18,527 nt of DNA from Flavobacteriaceae bacterium. Its GTDB lineage: Bacteria; Bacteroidota; Bacteroidia; Flavobacteriales; Flavobacteriaceae. The notes beneath the pieces were generated by a model. That model made no database searches, was not told the DNA's origin, and saw only the letters and a list, made by a program, of their open reading frames with translations. The DNA lies in NCBI GenBank assembly GCA_020435885.1, contig JAGQYU010000020.1, positions 1 through 18,527 on the forward strand. The letters are read 5' to 3'. Both the position numbers and the translations under genes were made by a program. Positions 7,144 through 15,791 of this stretch are shown here, piece after piece (the stretch's first letter is position 1; each line of letters begins with the position of its first letter).

Positions 7144-9753
7144 ATGACGTCGCAACAAATAAGACAACAATTTTTAGATTTTTTTCAGAGTAAACAACAC
7201 AAAATTGTACCATCAGCTCCTATTGTATTAAAAGATGATCCAACACTCATGTTCAACAATGCAGGGATGGTTCCTTTTAAAGAATTCTTTTTAGGACAGA
7301 AAAAAGCAGAAGCAAAACGTGTTGCAGATACACAAAAATGCTTAAGAGTTTCCGGTAAACATAATGATTTGGAAGAGGTTGGTATTGATACCTACCACCA
7401 TACTATGTTCGAAATGTTGGGCAACTGGAGTTTTGGCGATTACTTTAAAAAAGAAGCCATTGCATGGGCATGGGAACTGCTTACAGATGTTTATAAAATT
7501 GATAAGAATAACTTATATGTTACTGTTTTTGAAGGTGATAAAGATGATAATTTAGCTTTTGACCAAGAGGCTTACGACTTTTGGAAAGAACATATAAGTG
7601 AAGATAGAATTCTACGCGGTTCCAAAAAGGATAACTTTTGGGAAATGGGCGCTCAAGGGCCCTGTGGGCCTTGTTCAGAGATACATGTAGATATACGCTC
7701 TGAAGAAGAAAAAGCTGCTATTTCCGGTAATGAATTAGTAAACAAAGACCATCCTCAGGTAATTGAAATCTGGAACTTGGTATTCATCCAATTCAACAGA
7801 AAAGCCGATGGGTCTTTGGAAGAACTTCCTGAAAAGCATATCGATACAGGTATGGGCTTTGAACGCCTTTGCATGGTGCTTCAACATGTAACATCTAATT
7901 ACGATACAGATGTTTTTACACCGCTTATCCGCGAAGTTGAAACCATAACGCAAAACGAATATGGTGTAACTGAAAAAACTGACATTGCCATTCGAGTAAT
8001 TGCAGACCATGTTAGGGCTGTGGCTTTTGCCATTGCTGACGGACAATTACCTTCCAATAATGGCGCAGGTTATGTGATTAGAAGGATTTTGCGAAGGGCT
8101 ATTCGCTATGGCTTTACATTCCTCAACCAAAAAGAACCTTTTATTTATAAATTGGTGAATGTGTTGAGCAAACAAATGAGCGGCACTTTTACGGAACTTA
8201 AAACTCAAGAACAACTCATCTACAATGTAATTAAAGAAGAGGAGCATTCTTTTCTTAAAACATTAGATCAAGGGTTGTTATTGTTGGATGGTATCATTGC
8301 CGAAACTAACGGAAAAGTTGTATCCGGAGAAAAGGTTTTTGAACTGTATGACACCTTTGGTTTCCCTGTGGACTTAACAGCATTGATCCTACGGGAAAAA
8401 GGACTTGATATTGATATGGATGCTTTTGATAAAGCAATGGAAGCCCAAAAAAACAGATCTAGGAATGCTGCTGCCGTTGATACCTCTGACTGGATTGTTT
8501 TGGTGGATGATCCTATTGAAGAATTTATAGGATATGATACGTTGGAGGCGCAAGTTAAAATAACTCGTTACAGAAAAGTGACTTCTAAAAAGGATGGCGA
8601 ATTGTATCAATTGGTATTTAACATCACCCCTTTTTATGCCGAAGGAGGTGGACAAGTTGGCGATAAAGGATACTTGGAAGTCCCTAATGGAAATGTTATT
8701 TACATCATCGATACTAAAAAAGAGAATAATCTTATCATTCATTATACTAAAGATCTTCCTCAAAATCCAACGGATACCTTTAAAGCCGTTGTAGATGAAA
8801 AGCAACGTTTTAGAACTGCTTGCAACCATAGTGCTACGCATTTATTGCATCAAGCATTGAGGGAGATTTTGGGCAACCACGTAGAACAAAAAGGTTCTTC
8901 TGTGCATTCAAAGGGGCTTCGTTTTGATTTTTCGCATTTCGCAAAAATGACTCCGCAAGAAATTCAAGATGTAGAAGATTTTGTAAATGCCCGCATCAAT
9001 AATAAATTGCCCTTAGAAGAAAATAGAAATTCTACTATGGAAGCTGCGCTGGCTCAAGGGGCTATGGCTCTTTTTGGCGAAAAGTATGGTGATATGGTTA
9101 GAACCATAAAATTTGGTAAATCTATGGAGCTTTGTGGTGGTACGCACGTTCAAAATACCGGTGACATTTGGCATTTTAAAATTGTTTCAGAAAGCGCTAT
9201 CGCTGCCGGCATCAGAAGGATAGAAGCCATAACCAACGATGCAGTAAAAGATCTTTTTAAAGAAAATAATAATGCTTATAATGAAATAAAAGGTCTGTTC
9301 AAAGGTTCCTTAAACCCCGTTGAATATGTTATTTCCTTACAGGAAGAAAATAACAAACTAAAAAAGGAGATTGAACACCTGATGAAAGATAAAGCATCAA
9401 ATCTTAAAGGCGATTTAAAAAATTCTATTGAAAAGATTGGCAATGTGAATTTTATTGCTGCAAAAGTAAATCTTGATGCTAATGCTATAAAAGATTTAGC
9501 TTTTCAATTGGCAGGAGAGATAGACAACCTGTATTTTATTGCAGGCTCTGAAAATGATGGCAAGGCTTTATTGACTGTTTATATCTCAAAAGAAATTACA
9601 AATGAAGACCTCAATGCGGGCAACATTGTAAGAGAACTTGGCAAATTAATACAAGGTGGCGGCGGTGGCCAACCATTCTTTGCTACTGCCGGAGGTAAAA
9701 AACCCGAAGGGATTACCGAAGCTTTAGAAAAAGCCAAAACATATATTAAATAA
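7144..9753 (+). CDS. alaS: Alanine--tRNA ligase
   Basis: Charges tRNA-Ala with alanine and hydrolyses mischarged Ser- or Gly-tRNA-Ala. The 869-residue product has normal bacterial length and domain order: class II catalytic core at the N-terminus (NNAGMVPFKEFFLG; HHTMFEMLGNWSFGDYFK near 80-100), a helical tRNA-recognition part (to about 450), an editing domain with zinc-site residues H562 and H566 (HSATH) plus C664 and H668 (CGGTH), a coiled coil near 730-760, and the C-Ala domain with the glycine run G838-G842 followed by Q843. All editing residues are present. The ATG at 7144 matches the family start (TSQQIRQQFLDFF). Its TAA overlaps the GSCFA gene start as TAATG. A promoter is proposed at 7024. 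Confidence 0.98.
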   Translation: MTSQQIRQQFLDFFQSKQHKIVPSAPIVLKDDPTLMFNNAGMVPFKEFFLGQKKAEAKRVADTQKCLRVSGKHNDLEEVGIDTYHHTMFEMLGNWSFGDYFKKEAIAWAWELLTDVYKIDKNNLYVTVFEGDKDDNLAFDQEAYDFWKEHISEDRILRGSKKDNFWEMGAQGPCGPCSEIHVDIRSEEEKAAISGNELVNKDHPQVIEIWNLVFIQFNRKADGSLEELPEKHIDTGMGFERLCMVLQHVTSNYDTDVFTPLIREVETITQNEYGVTEKTDIAIRVIADHVRAVAFAIADGQLPSNNGAGYVIRRILRRAIRYGFTFLNQKEPFIYKLVNVLSKQMSGTFTELKTQEQLIYNVIKEEEHSFLKTLDQGLLLLDGIIAETNGKVVSGEKVFELYDTFGFPVDLTALILREKGLDIDMDAFDKAMEAQKNRSRNAAAVDTSDWIVLVDDPIEEFIGYDTLEAQVKITRYRKVTSKKDGELYQLVFNITPFYAEGGGQVGDKGYLEVPNGNVIYIIDTKKENNLIIHYTKDLPQNPTDTFKAVVDEKQRFRTACNHSATHLLHQALREILGNHVEQKGSSVHSKGLRFDFSHFAKMTPQEIQDVEDFVNARINNKLPLEENRNSTMEAALAQGAMALFGEKYGDMVRTIKFGKSMELCGGTHVQNTGDIWHFKIVSESAIAAGIRRIEAITNDAVKDLFKENNNAYNEIKGLFKGSLNPVEYVISLQEENNKLKKEIEHLMKDKASNLKGDLKNSIEKIGNVNFIAAKVNLDANAIKDLAFQLAGEIDNLYFIAGSENDGKALLTVYISKEITNEDLNAGNIVRELGKLIQGGGGGQPFFATAGGKKPEGITEALEKAKTYIK

Positions 9754-10700
9754 TGATTTTCAGAACTGAGATTCCAATAAAACAACAACAGCCTCAAATT
9801 GATTATGATGGTAACGTAGTTTTATTGGGGTCTTGTTTTTCAAATAATATTGGCGAAAAGCTCAACTATTTTAAATTCGATACTTTAATAAATCCGTATG
9901 GTATTGTCTTCAATCCTGTTGCCATTGAAAATGCTATTGCTGAAAGTATTGAAGGAAAAGTATATATTCAAAACGATCTGATATTTTTTAATGAACTTTG
10001 GCTAAGTTTACATCATCATACTCAGTTTTCTTCATCAAAAGTTGATGAAGTTCTCACTGCTATAAACAACAATATAGAATTACTCCATAATGCGTTGAAA
10101 AATGCTTCGCATGTTATCCTAACCTTAGGAACGGCATGGGTGTACCGTTATTTAAAAACTGACAGTATTGTAGCAAATTGCCATAAAATTCCGCAAAAAG
10201 AATTTCAGAAAGAACTACTTACAACTGAACAAGTTTCAACGAGTTTACGTAATAGTATTGCCCTCATTAAAAAAGTGAATAAAAATGCTGTGGTTATTTT
10301 TACAGTGTCGCCTGTAAGGCATTTAAAAGATGGCTTTATAGAAAATCAGTTGAGTAAAGCACATTTGTTGTCCTCCATTCATGGAGTTATCCCTGCTGAA
10401 AAAAATGTTCATTATTTTCCGTCCTACGAAATAATGATGGATGACTTACGAGACTATAGGTTTTATAATGAAGATATGATCCACCCTAATCACACTGCTA
10501 TAGACTATATCTGGGGAAAATTTACAGAAACTTGGGTTTCAAAAGATGCTTATACGGTAATGAATGATGTAGATACTATCCAAAAAGGATTGGCTCATAA
10601 ACCGTTTAACCCAACAAGTAAGCAACATCAGGAGTTTTTGAAAAGCATTGAACAGAAGATCAATGTTCTATCAAAAAAATATCCTTCAATTACTTTTTAG
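9753..10700 (+). CDS. GSCFA domain-containing protein
   Basis: A 315-residue protein, apparently cytoplasmic with no signal peptide or membrane helix. The defining motif appears as GSCFS at residues 26-30 (fifth residue Ser rather than Ala), followed by NNIGEKL and NPYGIVFNP. A second block (LTLGTAWVYR, about 124-133) and a C-terminal DMIHPNHTAIDYIW stretch complete the pattern. Gly-Ser, Gly and Asp-x-x-His blocks in this order resemble the SGNH/GDSL hydrolase fold, so an esterase-like activity is plausible, but I know of no characterised member. It overlaps the alaS stop by one base, so translation is probably coupled. Its end overlaps the convergent rhodanese gene by 11 bases. Confidence 0.92.
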   Translation: MIFRTEIPIKQQQPQIDYDGNVVLLGSCFSNNIGEKLNYFKFDTLINPYGIVFNPVAIENAIAESIEGKVYIQNDLIFFNELWLSLHHHTQFSSSKVDEVLTAINNNIELLHNALKNASHVILTLGTAWVYRYLKTDSIVANCHKIPQKEFQKELLTTEQVSTSLRNSIALIKKVNKNAVVIFTVSPVRHLKDGFIENQLSKAHLLSSIHGVIPAEKNVHYFPSYEIMMDDLRDYRFYNEDMIHPNHTAIDYIWGKFTETWVSKDAYTVMNDVDTIQKGLAHKPFNPTSKQHQEFLKSIEQKINVLSKKYPSITF

Positions 10701-11010
10701 CCTTTAGTGCACTATCTACTGTTTGCCACGGACCACCATTAATGGTGTCAATGCCTTTACCGTTTAAAAAAGTAGTTGCATTTCCGCTTCTAGCACCACT
10801 TCTACAACATGCTATTACAGGCTTGTTAAACTTTTTAATTTCAGCAACCCTAGCTGTAATTTGCTGAAGAGGAATATTTACAGACCCCGGCACATGCCCC
10901 TCATCAAACTCCATAGGAGTACGAACATCAATAATAACAGCTCCTTTGTCTAAATATTCAGCAATTTTACCTGAATCTCCACCGCCACCAAAAAAATTAA
11001 AAAAACCCAT
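10690..11010 (-). CDS. Single-domain rhodanese-like protein
   Basis: A 106-residue protein consisting of one rhodanese domain. Seen in order: VIIDVRTPMEFDEGHVPGSVNIP (25-47) and the active-site loop C69-R-S-G-A-R74, followed by a C-terminal NGGPW motif. With C69 present it could carry a persulfide and act as a sulfurtransferase; the acceptor is unknown. The start is a short hydrophobic, Gly-rich stretch (MGFFNFFGGGG), not a proper signal peptide, so cytoplasmic location is likely. A strong -7 box lies 25 bases upstream (11035-11042), so it has its own promoter though the M20 gene upstream reads the same way. Its 3' end overlaps the GSCFA gene tail-to-tail. Confidence 0.93.
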   Translation of the reverse strand: MGFFNFFGGGGDSGKIAEYLDKGAVIIDVRTPMEFDEGHVPGSVNIPLQQITARVAEIKKFNKPVIACCRSGARSGNATTFLNGKGIDTINGGPWQTVDSALKAKK

Positions 11011-11034
11011 TCTAAATTATAGTTTTAACGGCTG

Positions 11035-11042
11035 CAAAGATA
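11035..11042 (-). promoter_or_regulatory. Promoter -7 box for the rhodanese gene
   Basis: Read on the minus strand, TATCTTTG matches TAnnTTTG exactly and is followed by GC, as is frequent in Flavobacteriaceae promoters. It lies 25 bases before the rhodanese ATG. No clear TTTG is seen about 19 bases further upstream. The transcript would have a very short leader. Confidence 0.5.
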
Positions 11043-11080
11043 AAAATTAATTTTGCCTTTATTATGTAACTTAGGTGACT

Positions 11081-12364
11081 TTATTTCCTTTTTGTAGGAT
11101 AATCCATTACTATTTGTACAAATGCTTTGACTCCCAGTTTCATACCACTTTCCTCAATATAAAAATCAGGGGTATGGTGTGAAGCAGCATCTTCTCGTTT
11201 TACATCAAGTGGCTTTCCTCCTAAGAAAAAATAAAAGCCCGGTATTTCTTTTTGAAAGAACGAAAAATCTTCCGCTCCGGTAACCGCTTTTACCAATTTT
11301 ACATTTTCTTTTCCGGCTGCTTTTTCTAATGAAGGTAACATTTTGGTAACCAAATCAGGATTATTGTACGTTACCGGAAGCCCCTCTGAAATTTCAATAG
11401 TGGCTTTAGCTCCAAATGCTTCAGCAATAGCAGGAACTCTGCGTTTCATTTCTGCGTTCAATTTCTTTTGCATATCATAATCCAATGTTCTTATGGTTCC
11501 TATCATTTCAACATCTTCTGGAATAATATTATTTCTAACCCCGCCTCTGATAAGTCCAACTGTGATAACAGCGGCTTCTTTGGTGAGTTCGGTATCTCTG
11601 CTGATAATAGTTTGCAATCCGTTGATAATCTGAGCAGAAACCACAATCGGGTCAACACCTCCCCAGGGTCTGCTACCATGTGTCTGCTTCCCTTGTACGT
11701 TGATAACAAAACGTTGAGCAGCAGCCATAGTACCGCCAGGTTTATATTCAATAGTACCCACATCAGTACCTGCACCAATGTGCAATCCAAAAATAGCCTC
11801 CACATCAGGATTCTTAAGAACACCTTCTTTAACCATCAATTCTGCACCTCCTTCTTCGCCAACAGGCGCACCCTCTTCCGCAGGTTGAAAAATAAATTTA
11901 ACGGTTCCTTTTATATCTTTTTTCATTTTTGAAAGCACTTCTGCAGTTCCCATTAAAATGGCGATATGCGTATCATGTCCACAGGCATGCATCACTCCGG
12001 TTTCTATACCGTTGTATGTGCTTTTTACTTTAGAAGCGAATGGAACCGGAGTCCTTTCCGTTACCGGTAAACCATCTATATCTGCCCGTAAAGCAATCAC
12101 GGGGCCGGGCTTACCTCCTTTTAGAACACCAACAACACCAGTATGTGCTATACCAGTTTGTACTTCTAAACCCAAGTTTTTAAGGTGAGCTGCAATTTTT
12201 TCTGCTGTTTTGAATTCTCGGTTAGATAATTCAGGGGTTTGATGAAAATCTCTACGCCATTCTATAACCTTCGGTTCAATTTCATCAATTAATTTTTCAA
12301 CATTGTTTTGAGCATTCGATTGAAAAAATGCAACAAAAAGTAGTAGTAAAGTAATTTTTTTCAT
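11081..12364 (-). CDS. Secreted M20-family amidohydrolase/metallopeptidase
   Basis: A 427-residue enzyme with a clear Sec signal peptide (MKKITLLLLFVAFFQSNAQ), so it acts in the periplasm or outside the cell. The mature part matches the M20D amidohydrolase group, which includes N-acyl-amino-acid deacylases and hippurate/IAA-amino-acid hydrolases. Metal-site and catalytic residues seen: RADIDGLP (93-100), HACGHDTH with C128 and H130, PAEEG with E163 (general base) and E164, GLH in the middle, THGSRPW in the dimerisation domain, and SHHTPDF near the C-terminus. Nothing is missing. The substrate is an N-acyl or peptide amide of unknown nature. The neighbours, a rhodanese and an unrelated membrane protein, do not clarify its role. 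Confidence 0.92.
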   Translation of the reverse strand: MKKITLLLLFVAFFQSNAQNNVEKLIDEIEPKVIEWRRDFHQTPELSNREFKTAEKIAAHLKNLGLEVQTGIAHTGVVGVLKGGKPGPVIALRADIDGLPVTERTPVPFASKVKSTYNGIETGVMHACGHDTHIAILMGTAEVLSKMKKDIKGTVKFIFQPAEEGAPVGEEGGAELMVKEGVLKNPDVEAIFGLHIGAGTDVGTIEYKPGGTMAAAQRFVINVQGKQTHGSRPWGGVDPIVVSAQIINGLQTIISRDTELTKEAAVITVGLIRGGVRNNIIPEDVEMIGTIRTLDYDMQKKLNAEMKRRVPAIAEAFGAKATIEISEGLPVTYNNPDLVTKMLPSLEKAAGKENVKLVKAVTGAEDFSFFQKEIPGFYFFLGGKPLDVKREDAASHHTPDFYIEESGMKLGVKAFVQIVMDYPTKRK

Positions 12365-12415
12365 GGTTTTAAGAAGTTTTGTGTAAATCTAACAAAATAA
12401 AATTCATTAAAATGA

Positions 12416-12423
12416 TAAATTTG
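12416..12423 (+). promoter_or_regulatory. Putative promoter -7 box for the membrane protein gene
   Basis: TAAATTTG matches TAnnTTTG exactly and lies 51 bases before the ATG at 12475. No TTTG lies at the proper -33 distance, and the region is AT-rich, so a chance match is possible. Confidence 0.35.
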
Positions 12424-12474
12424 TAAGAGATTCATTTTAAATAGTTTACCCTATTTTAAATATTTTTAATCAAA

Positions 12475-13341
12475 ATGACATCAAAAATCTTACAATCAGC
12501 CGAGTTAATCTTCGAAAGAATCAAAACTGTTTGGGAAAGCAAAACAAGTAATAAAATTGTTAGCTTTTCATTGGTTTCTATTTTTGTTATAAGTGTGATT
12601 GTTAGCTATTTAGATAGAAACAACCTCATCTCTTTAGGAAAATTAGATGAATATTTTTCAAATCCATTTTTTGCTATTGATATTTCGTTTACCATTCTTT
12701 TAATCTTAGAATTGTTAAGTTTAATATTTGTGTTGCCAAGGTCAGTGGCCAATTCCGTTGGAAAACAATTTGAATTATTATCGCTGATTTTTATTCGCTT
12801 TGGGTTTAAGGAGTTTAGCCATGTACAAAATTTTGAGTGGAACTCAATTATGTCTGATTCTCTAATAAATATGTTTTTCTATGCTTTTGGAGCATTACTA
12901 ATTTTTATAATTTTAGGATTTAACACCAAACTGCAATTACATACAAGGCTTACAAGCAAAGAAGATGATCAGAAGAAATTCATTCAAACAAAAAAGCTTC
13001 TTTCTCTTGTGCTGCTGGCAGCTTTTATTGTTGTAGGTTTTTATGATATTAAAATTTTATTGCAAACCGGTAATTATTTACATTCTTTTCCTTCGTTTTA
13101 TACTATTTTAATTTTTAGCGATATTATAATTATATTGGTTGCCTTAAGATATACACTTAATTATTACAGGATTTTTAGATATTCTGCATTTGTGTTGGCT
13201 ACTATCTTTATAAGGATATCGCTTTCTTTAGGCCCTTTTTATGATGTTATTATAGGGGTGCTTACTGCCATTTTTGTTCTTGTGCTAACAATATCATATA
13301 ATTACTTTTTGAAAGATTTGCCAAAAAATAAAATTGAATAA
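12475..13341 (+). CDS. Multi-helix inner-membrane protein of unknown function
   Basis: I do not recognise a characterised family. The 288-residue product has no signal peptide and about six or seven hydrophobic segments: roughly 28-46, 66-88, 131-149, 174-195, 207-226, 236-252 and 255-278. After the second segment comes an amphipathic stretch with KQFELLSLIFIRFGFKEF (97-114). A later stretch holds R225, R232, R235 and R247 in otherwise hydrophobic surroundings, loosely like a voltage-sensor S4 helix, but the spacing is not the regular every-third pattern. The gene stands alone: the M20 gene diverges upstream and glutamine synthetase converges downstream at a shared terminator. Channel or transporter activity is only a guess. 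Confidence 0.75.
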   Translation: MTSKILQSAELIFERIKTVWESKTSNKIVSFSLVSIFVISVIVSYLDRNNLISLGKLDEYFSNPFFAIDISFTILLILELLSLIFVLPRSVANSVGKQFELLSLIFIRFGFKEFSHVQNFEWNSIMSDSLINMFFYAFGALLIFIILGFNTKLQLHTRLTSKEDDQKKFIQTKKLLSLVLLAAFIVVGFYDIKILLQTGNYLHSFPSFYTILIFSDIIIILVALRYTLNYYRIFRYSAFVLATIFIRISLSLGPFYDVIIGVLTAIFVLVLTISYNYFLKDLPKNKIE

Positions 13342-13342
13342 A

Positions 13343-13370
13343 AAAAGCCTCTCAAATTTGAGAGGCTTTT
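13343..13370. terminator. Bidirectional terminator between the membrane protein and glutamine synthetase
   Basis: A perfect 28-base palindrome with arm AAAAGCCTCTCAAA. An A tract on one side and a T tract on the other let it act in both directions. It begins 2 bases after the stop of the plus-strand gene and ends 7 bases before the stop of the minus-strand glutamine synthetase gene, filling the convergent gap. Confidence 0.9.
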
Positions 13371-13376
13371 AATCAA

Positions 13377-15560
13377 TTATCTAATAAATAACAATTCTCT
13401 GTACTTAGTCAACGGCCATTGTTCATCATCTATCATCAGTTCAAGTTTATCACAATGATAGCGAATCTCTTCAAAGAAAGGCTTTACATTATTACAATAA
13501 GCATCGGCTGCTTTTTGCCCATGTAATTTATTCGCTTTCTTACGTTCTTCAATCATCAATTCAACCTTAGAATTTATAGTGGCAATGTGGCCTGATATCT
13601 TCTCTATCAAATCCATTTGTTCAGCAGCTATCTTCTTAAAATTAGCGCCAAAAATTTCTTTTAATCCGGTAACATTTTTGATCAAAGTGTTTTGATACAT
13701 TATAGCTGTAGGAATAACATGATTGCGAGCAATATCGCCAATAACCCTACTTTCTATTTGAAGGCGTTTGGTATATTCTTCCAGTTCTATCTCATGCCTT
13801 GCCATTACCTCTACTTTGTTCATTACATTCATTTCTTCAAAAAGGGCAATAGACTTTTTAGATATTTTGGCTTTTATGGCTTCCGGAGTGGTTTTATTGT
13901 TACTTAAGCCCCTTTTCTTAGCTTCTTTTTCCCACTCTTCGCTATAACCATTTCCTTCAAAAAGAACATTTTTAGATGCTTTTATATACTCTCTCAACAC
14001 ATTGAAAACAGCCTCGTCCTTTTTCAATCCTTTGCCATCAACTAGTTTATCAACCTCTATTTTAAAGTCTTTTAATTGTTTAGCAACTATGGTGTTAAGT
14101 ACCGTCATTGGGTTAGCACAGTTTGCCATAGAACCTACCGCTCTGAACTCAAATTTATTGCCGGTAAAAGCAAATGGCGAGGTTCTATTTCTATCAGTGT
14201 TATCTAACAACACATCTGGAATTTTGCCAACAACATTCAATTTAAGGTCTGTTTTTTCTTGAGGTGATAATTTTCCTTTCGTAACGCCTTCTAATTCTTT
14301 TAGGACTTTTGTTAACTGATCTCCAATAAAAACAGAGATGATAGCAGGTGGTGCTTCATTTGCTCCTAACCTGTGATCATTACTAGCAGATGCAATTGCA
14401 GCACGCAATAACTCTTCATTATCATAAACCGCTTTGATAGTATTTACAAAGAATGTTAAAAACTGAAGGTTGCTCATAGGTGTTTTGCCCGGACTTAACA
14501 GGTTAACTCCCGTATCTGTTGCAAGCGACCAGTTATTGTGCTTACCTGAACCATTTATCCCTGCGAATGGTTTTTCGTGAAGTAACACTTTGAAATTATG
14601 GCGAGATGCTACCTTACCCATAACATCCATCAATAAAGAATTATGATCAACCGCAAGGTTAGATTCCTCATAAATCGGTGCCAACTCAAATTGATTTGGA
14701 GCTACCTCATTGTGACGCGTTTTTACAGGAATTCCCAGTAACATACATTCATGCTCCAGATCTCTCATAAAGTTTAAAGCCCTATTTGGAATAGAACCAA
14801 AATAATGATCATCTAATTGTTGTCCTTTTGCAGGAGAATGCCCTAGCAAGGTTCTACCTGTTAAAATAATATCCGGTCTGCTGGCAGCCAAAGCACTATC
14901 TACTAAGAAATATTCTTGCTCCCACCCAAGTGAAGAAGTTACTTTTTTTACATTTTTGTCAAAATATTTACAAACTGCTGTAGCAGCATCATCAACAGCA
15001 TGCAACGCTCTCAATAAAGGTGTTTTATAATCTAACGCTTCGCCGGTATAAGCCACAAAAACTGTTGGAATACACAACGTAGTACCAAAGATAAACGCAG
15101 GCGATGTAGGATCCCAAGCTGTATAACCCCTTGCCTCAAAAGTATTACGGATACCACCATTTGGAAAACTAGAAGCGTCCGGTTCTTGTTGAACCAATTG
15201 ACCTCCTCCAAATTTTTCCATAGCCATTCCACCTCCTATAGGCTCAAAAAAAGCATCATGTTTTTCGGCTGTACCTCCGGTTAACGGCTGAAACCAGTGT
15301 GTATAATGCGTAGCTCCTTTAGACATTGCCCATGCTTTCATTGAAGAAGCCACTTGATCGGCTATTTTTCTGTCAATCTTGGTTCCATGATCAATAGCGC
15401 TCATTACGCCTTCAAAAGCTTCTTTGGTTAAAAAGTTGCGCATTGTATTCTCATTGAATACATTTTCGCCGAAAATTTCAGAGCGTTTTTTCTCTTCTTT
15501 TATCTCTACTGGTTTTCGGTTAACGGTCTCCTTTAATGCGTTGAATCTTAATTTTGACAT
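13377..15560 (-). CDS. glnN: Type III glutamine synthetase
   Basis: Makes glutamine from glutamate, ammonia and ATP in the cytoplasm. At 727 residues it has the length of GSIII (about 700-730), far above GSI or GSII (350-470). Features seen: the GSIII-specific N-terminal part (FGENVFNENTMRNFLTKEAF, about 29-48), a Gly-rich FEPIGGGMAMEKFGGG stretch, WEQEYF (metal-binding Glu residues), GINGSGKHNNWSLATDTG near 335-350, the GANEAPPAIISVFIG block, and NRTSPFAFTGNKFEFRAVGS near 455-475. A long helical C-terminus follows. Bacteroidota commonly use this dodecameric form. A good promoter lies at 15602-15632, and paired CACCCCT motifs further up may bind a regulator. It shares a terminator with the convergent membrane protein gene. 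Confidence 0.98.
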   Translation of the reverse strand: MSKLRFNALKETVNRKPVEIKEEKKRSEIFGENVFNENTMRNFLTKEAFEGVMSAIDHGTKIDRKIADQVASSMKAWAMSKGATHYTHWFQPLTGGTAEKHDAFFEPIGGGMAMEKFGGGQLVQQEPDASSFPNGGIRNTFEARGYTAWDPTSPAFIFGTTLCIPTVFVAYTGEALDYKTPLLRALHAVDDAATAVCKYFDKNVKKVTSSLGWEQEYFLVDSALAASRPDIILTGRTLLGHSPAKGQQLDDHYFGSIPNRALNFMRDLEHECMLLGIPVKTRHNEVAPNQFELAPIYEESNLAVDHNSLLMDVMGKVASRHNFKVLLHEKPFAGINGSGKHNNWSLATDTGVNLLSPGKTPMSNLQFLTFFVNTIKAVYDNEELLRAAIASASNDHRLGANEAPPAIISVFIGDQLTKVLKELEGVTKGKLSPQEKTDLKLNVVGKIPDVLLDNTDRNRTSPFAFTGNKFEFRAVGSMANCANPMTVLNTIVAKQLKDFKIEVDKLVDGKGLKKDEAVFNVLREYIKASKNVLFEGNGYSEEWEKEAKKRGLSNNKTTPEAIKAKISKKSIALFEEMNVMNKVEVMARHEIELEEYTKRLQIESRVIGDIARNHVIPTAIMYQNTLIKNVTGLKEIFGANFKKIAAEQMDLIEKISGHIATINSKVELMIEERKKANKLHGQKAADAYCNNVKPFFEEIRYHCDKLELMIDDEQWPLTKYRELLFIR

Positions 15561-15601
15561 TTTTCAGGTATTTTGTTAGATCTTAAGTTTTAATTAAGCA
15601 A

Positions 15602-15632
15602 CAAATATATATCAATTGCAGAAATAGATAAA
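15602..15632 (-). promoter_or_regulatory. Promoter of glutamine synthetase
   Basis: On the minus strand a -7 box TATATTTG (15602-15609, exact TAnnTTTG) is preceded after 19 bases by TTTA (15629-15632), one change from the -33 consensus TTTG. Spacing is right for Bacteroidota sigma factor promoters. Transcription would start near 15596, leaving a leader of about 35 bases. This is the best complete promoter in the window. Confidence 0.55.
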
Positions 15633-15636
15633 CATA

Positions 15637-15695
15637 CACCCCTTATTTTTTTAGGGTAAAATAAAAATATTATCATTTTATGATTTATCACCCCT
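15637..15695. repeat. Paired CACCCCT motifs upstream of the glutamine synthetase promoter
   Basis: The 7-mer CACCCCT occurs at 15637-15643 and again at 15689-15695, 52 bases apart and on the same strand, about five helical turns. The surroundings are almost pure A/T, so the C runs stand out. They lie just upstream of the -33 element, a position suitable for a regulator. The first copy pairs loosely with AGGGT at 15653-15657. A regulatory role is inferred. Confidence 0.3.
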
Positions 15696-15791
15696 GTAAA
15701 ATTCAATATAAATATCGGAATTTAGATTAATTTTTAAATTTTTCAATTTAAACTCCAAATGTAATTAGCAAAATGTAAGAACCTTTTGCCT

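Noticed and set aside
8389..8841. A 150-codon open frame on the minus strand inside alaS
   Set aside because: It is fully antisense to the conserved alaS coding sequence and the translation shows no known motif; a shadow frame.
11468..11932. A 154-codon plus-strand open frame antisense to the M20 gene
   Set aside because: The product is low-complexity His/Asn/Ser-rich, without recognisable domains, and lies over conserved M20 catalytic sequence.
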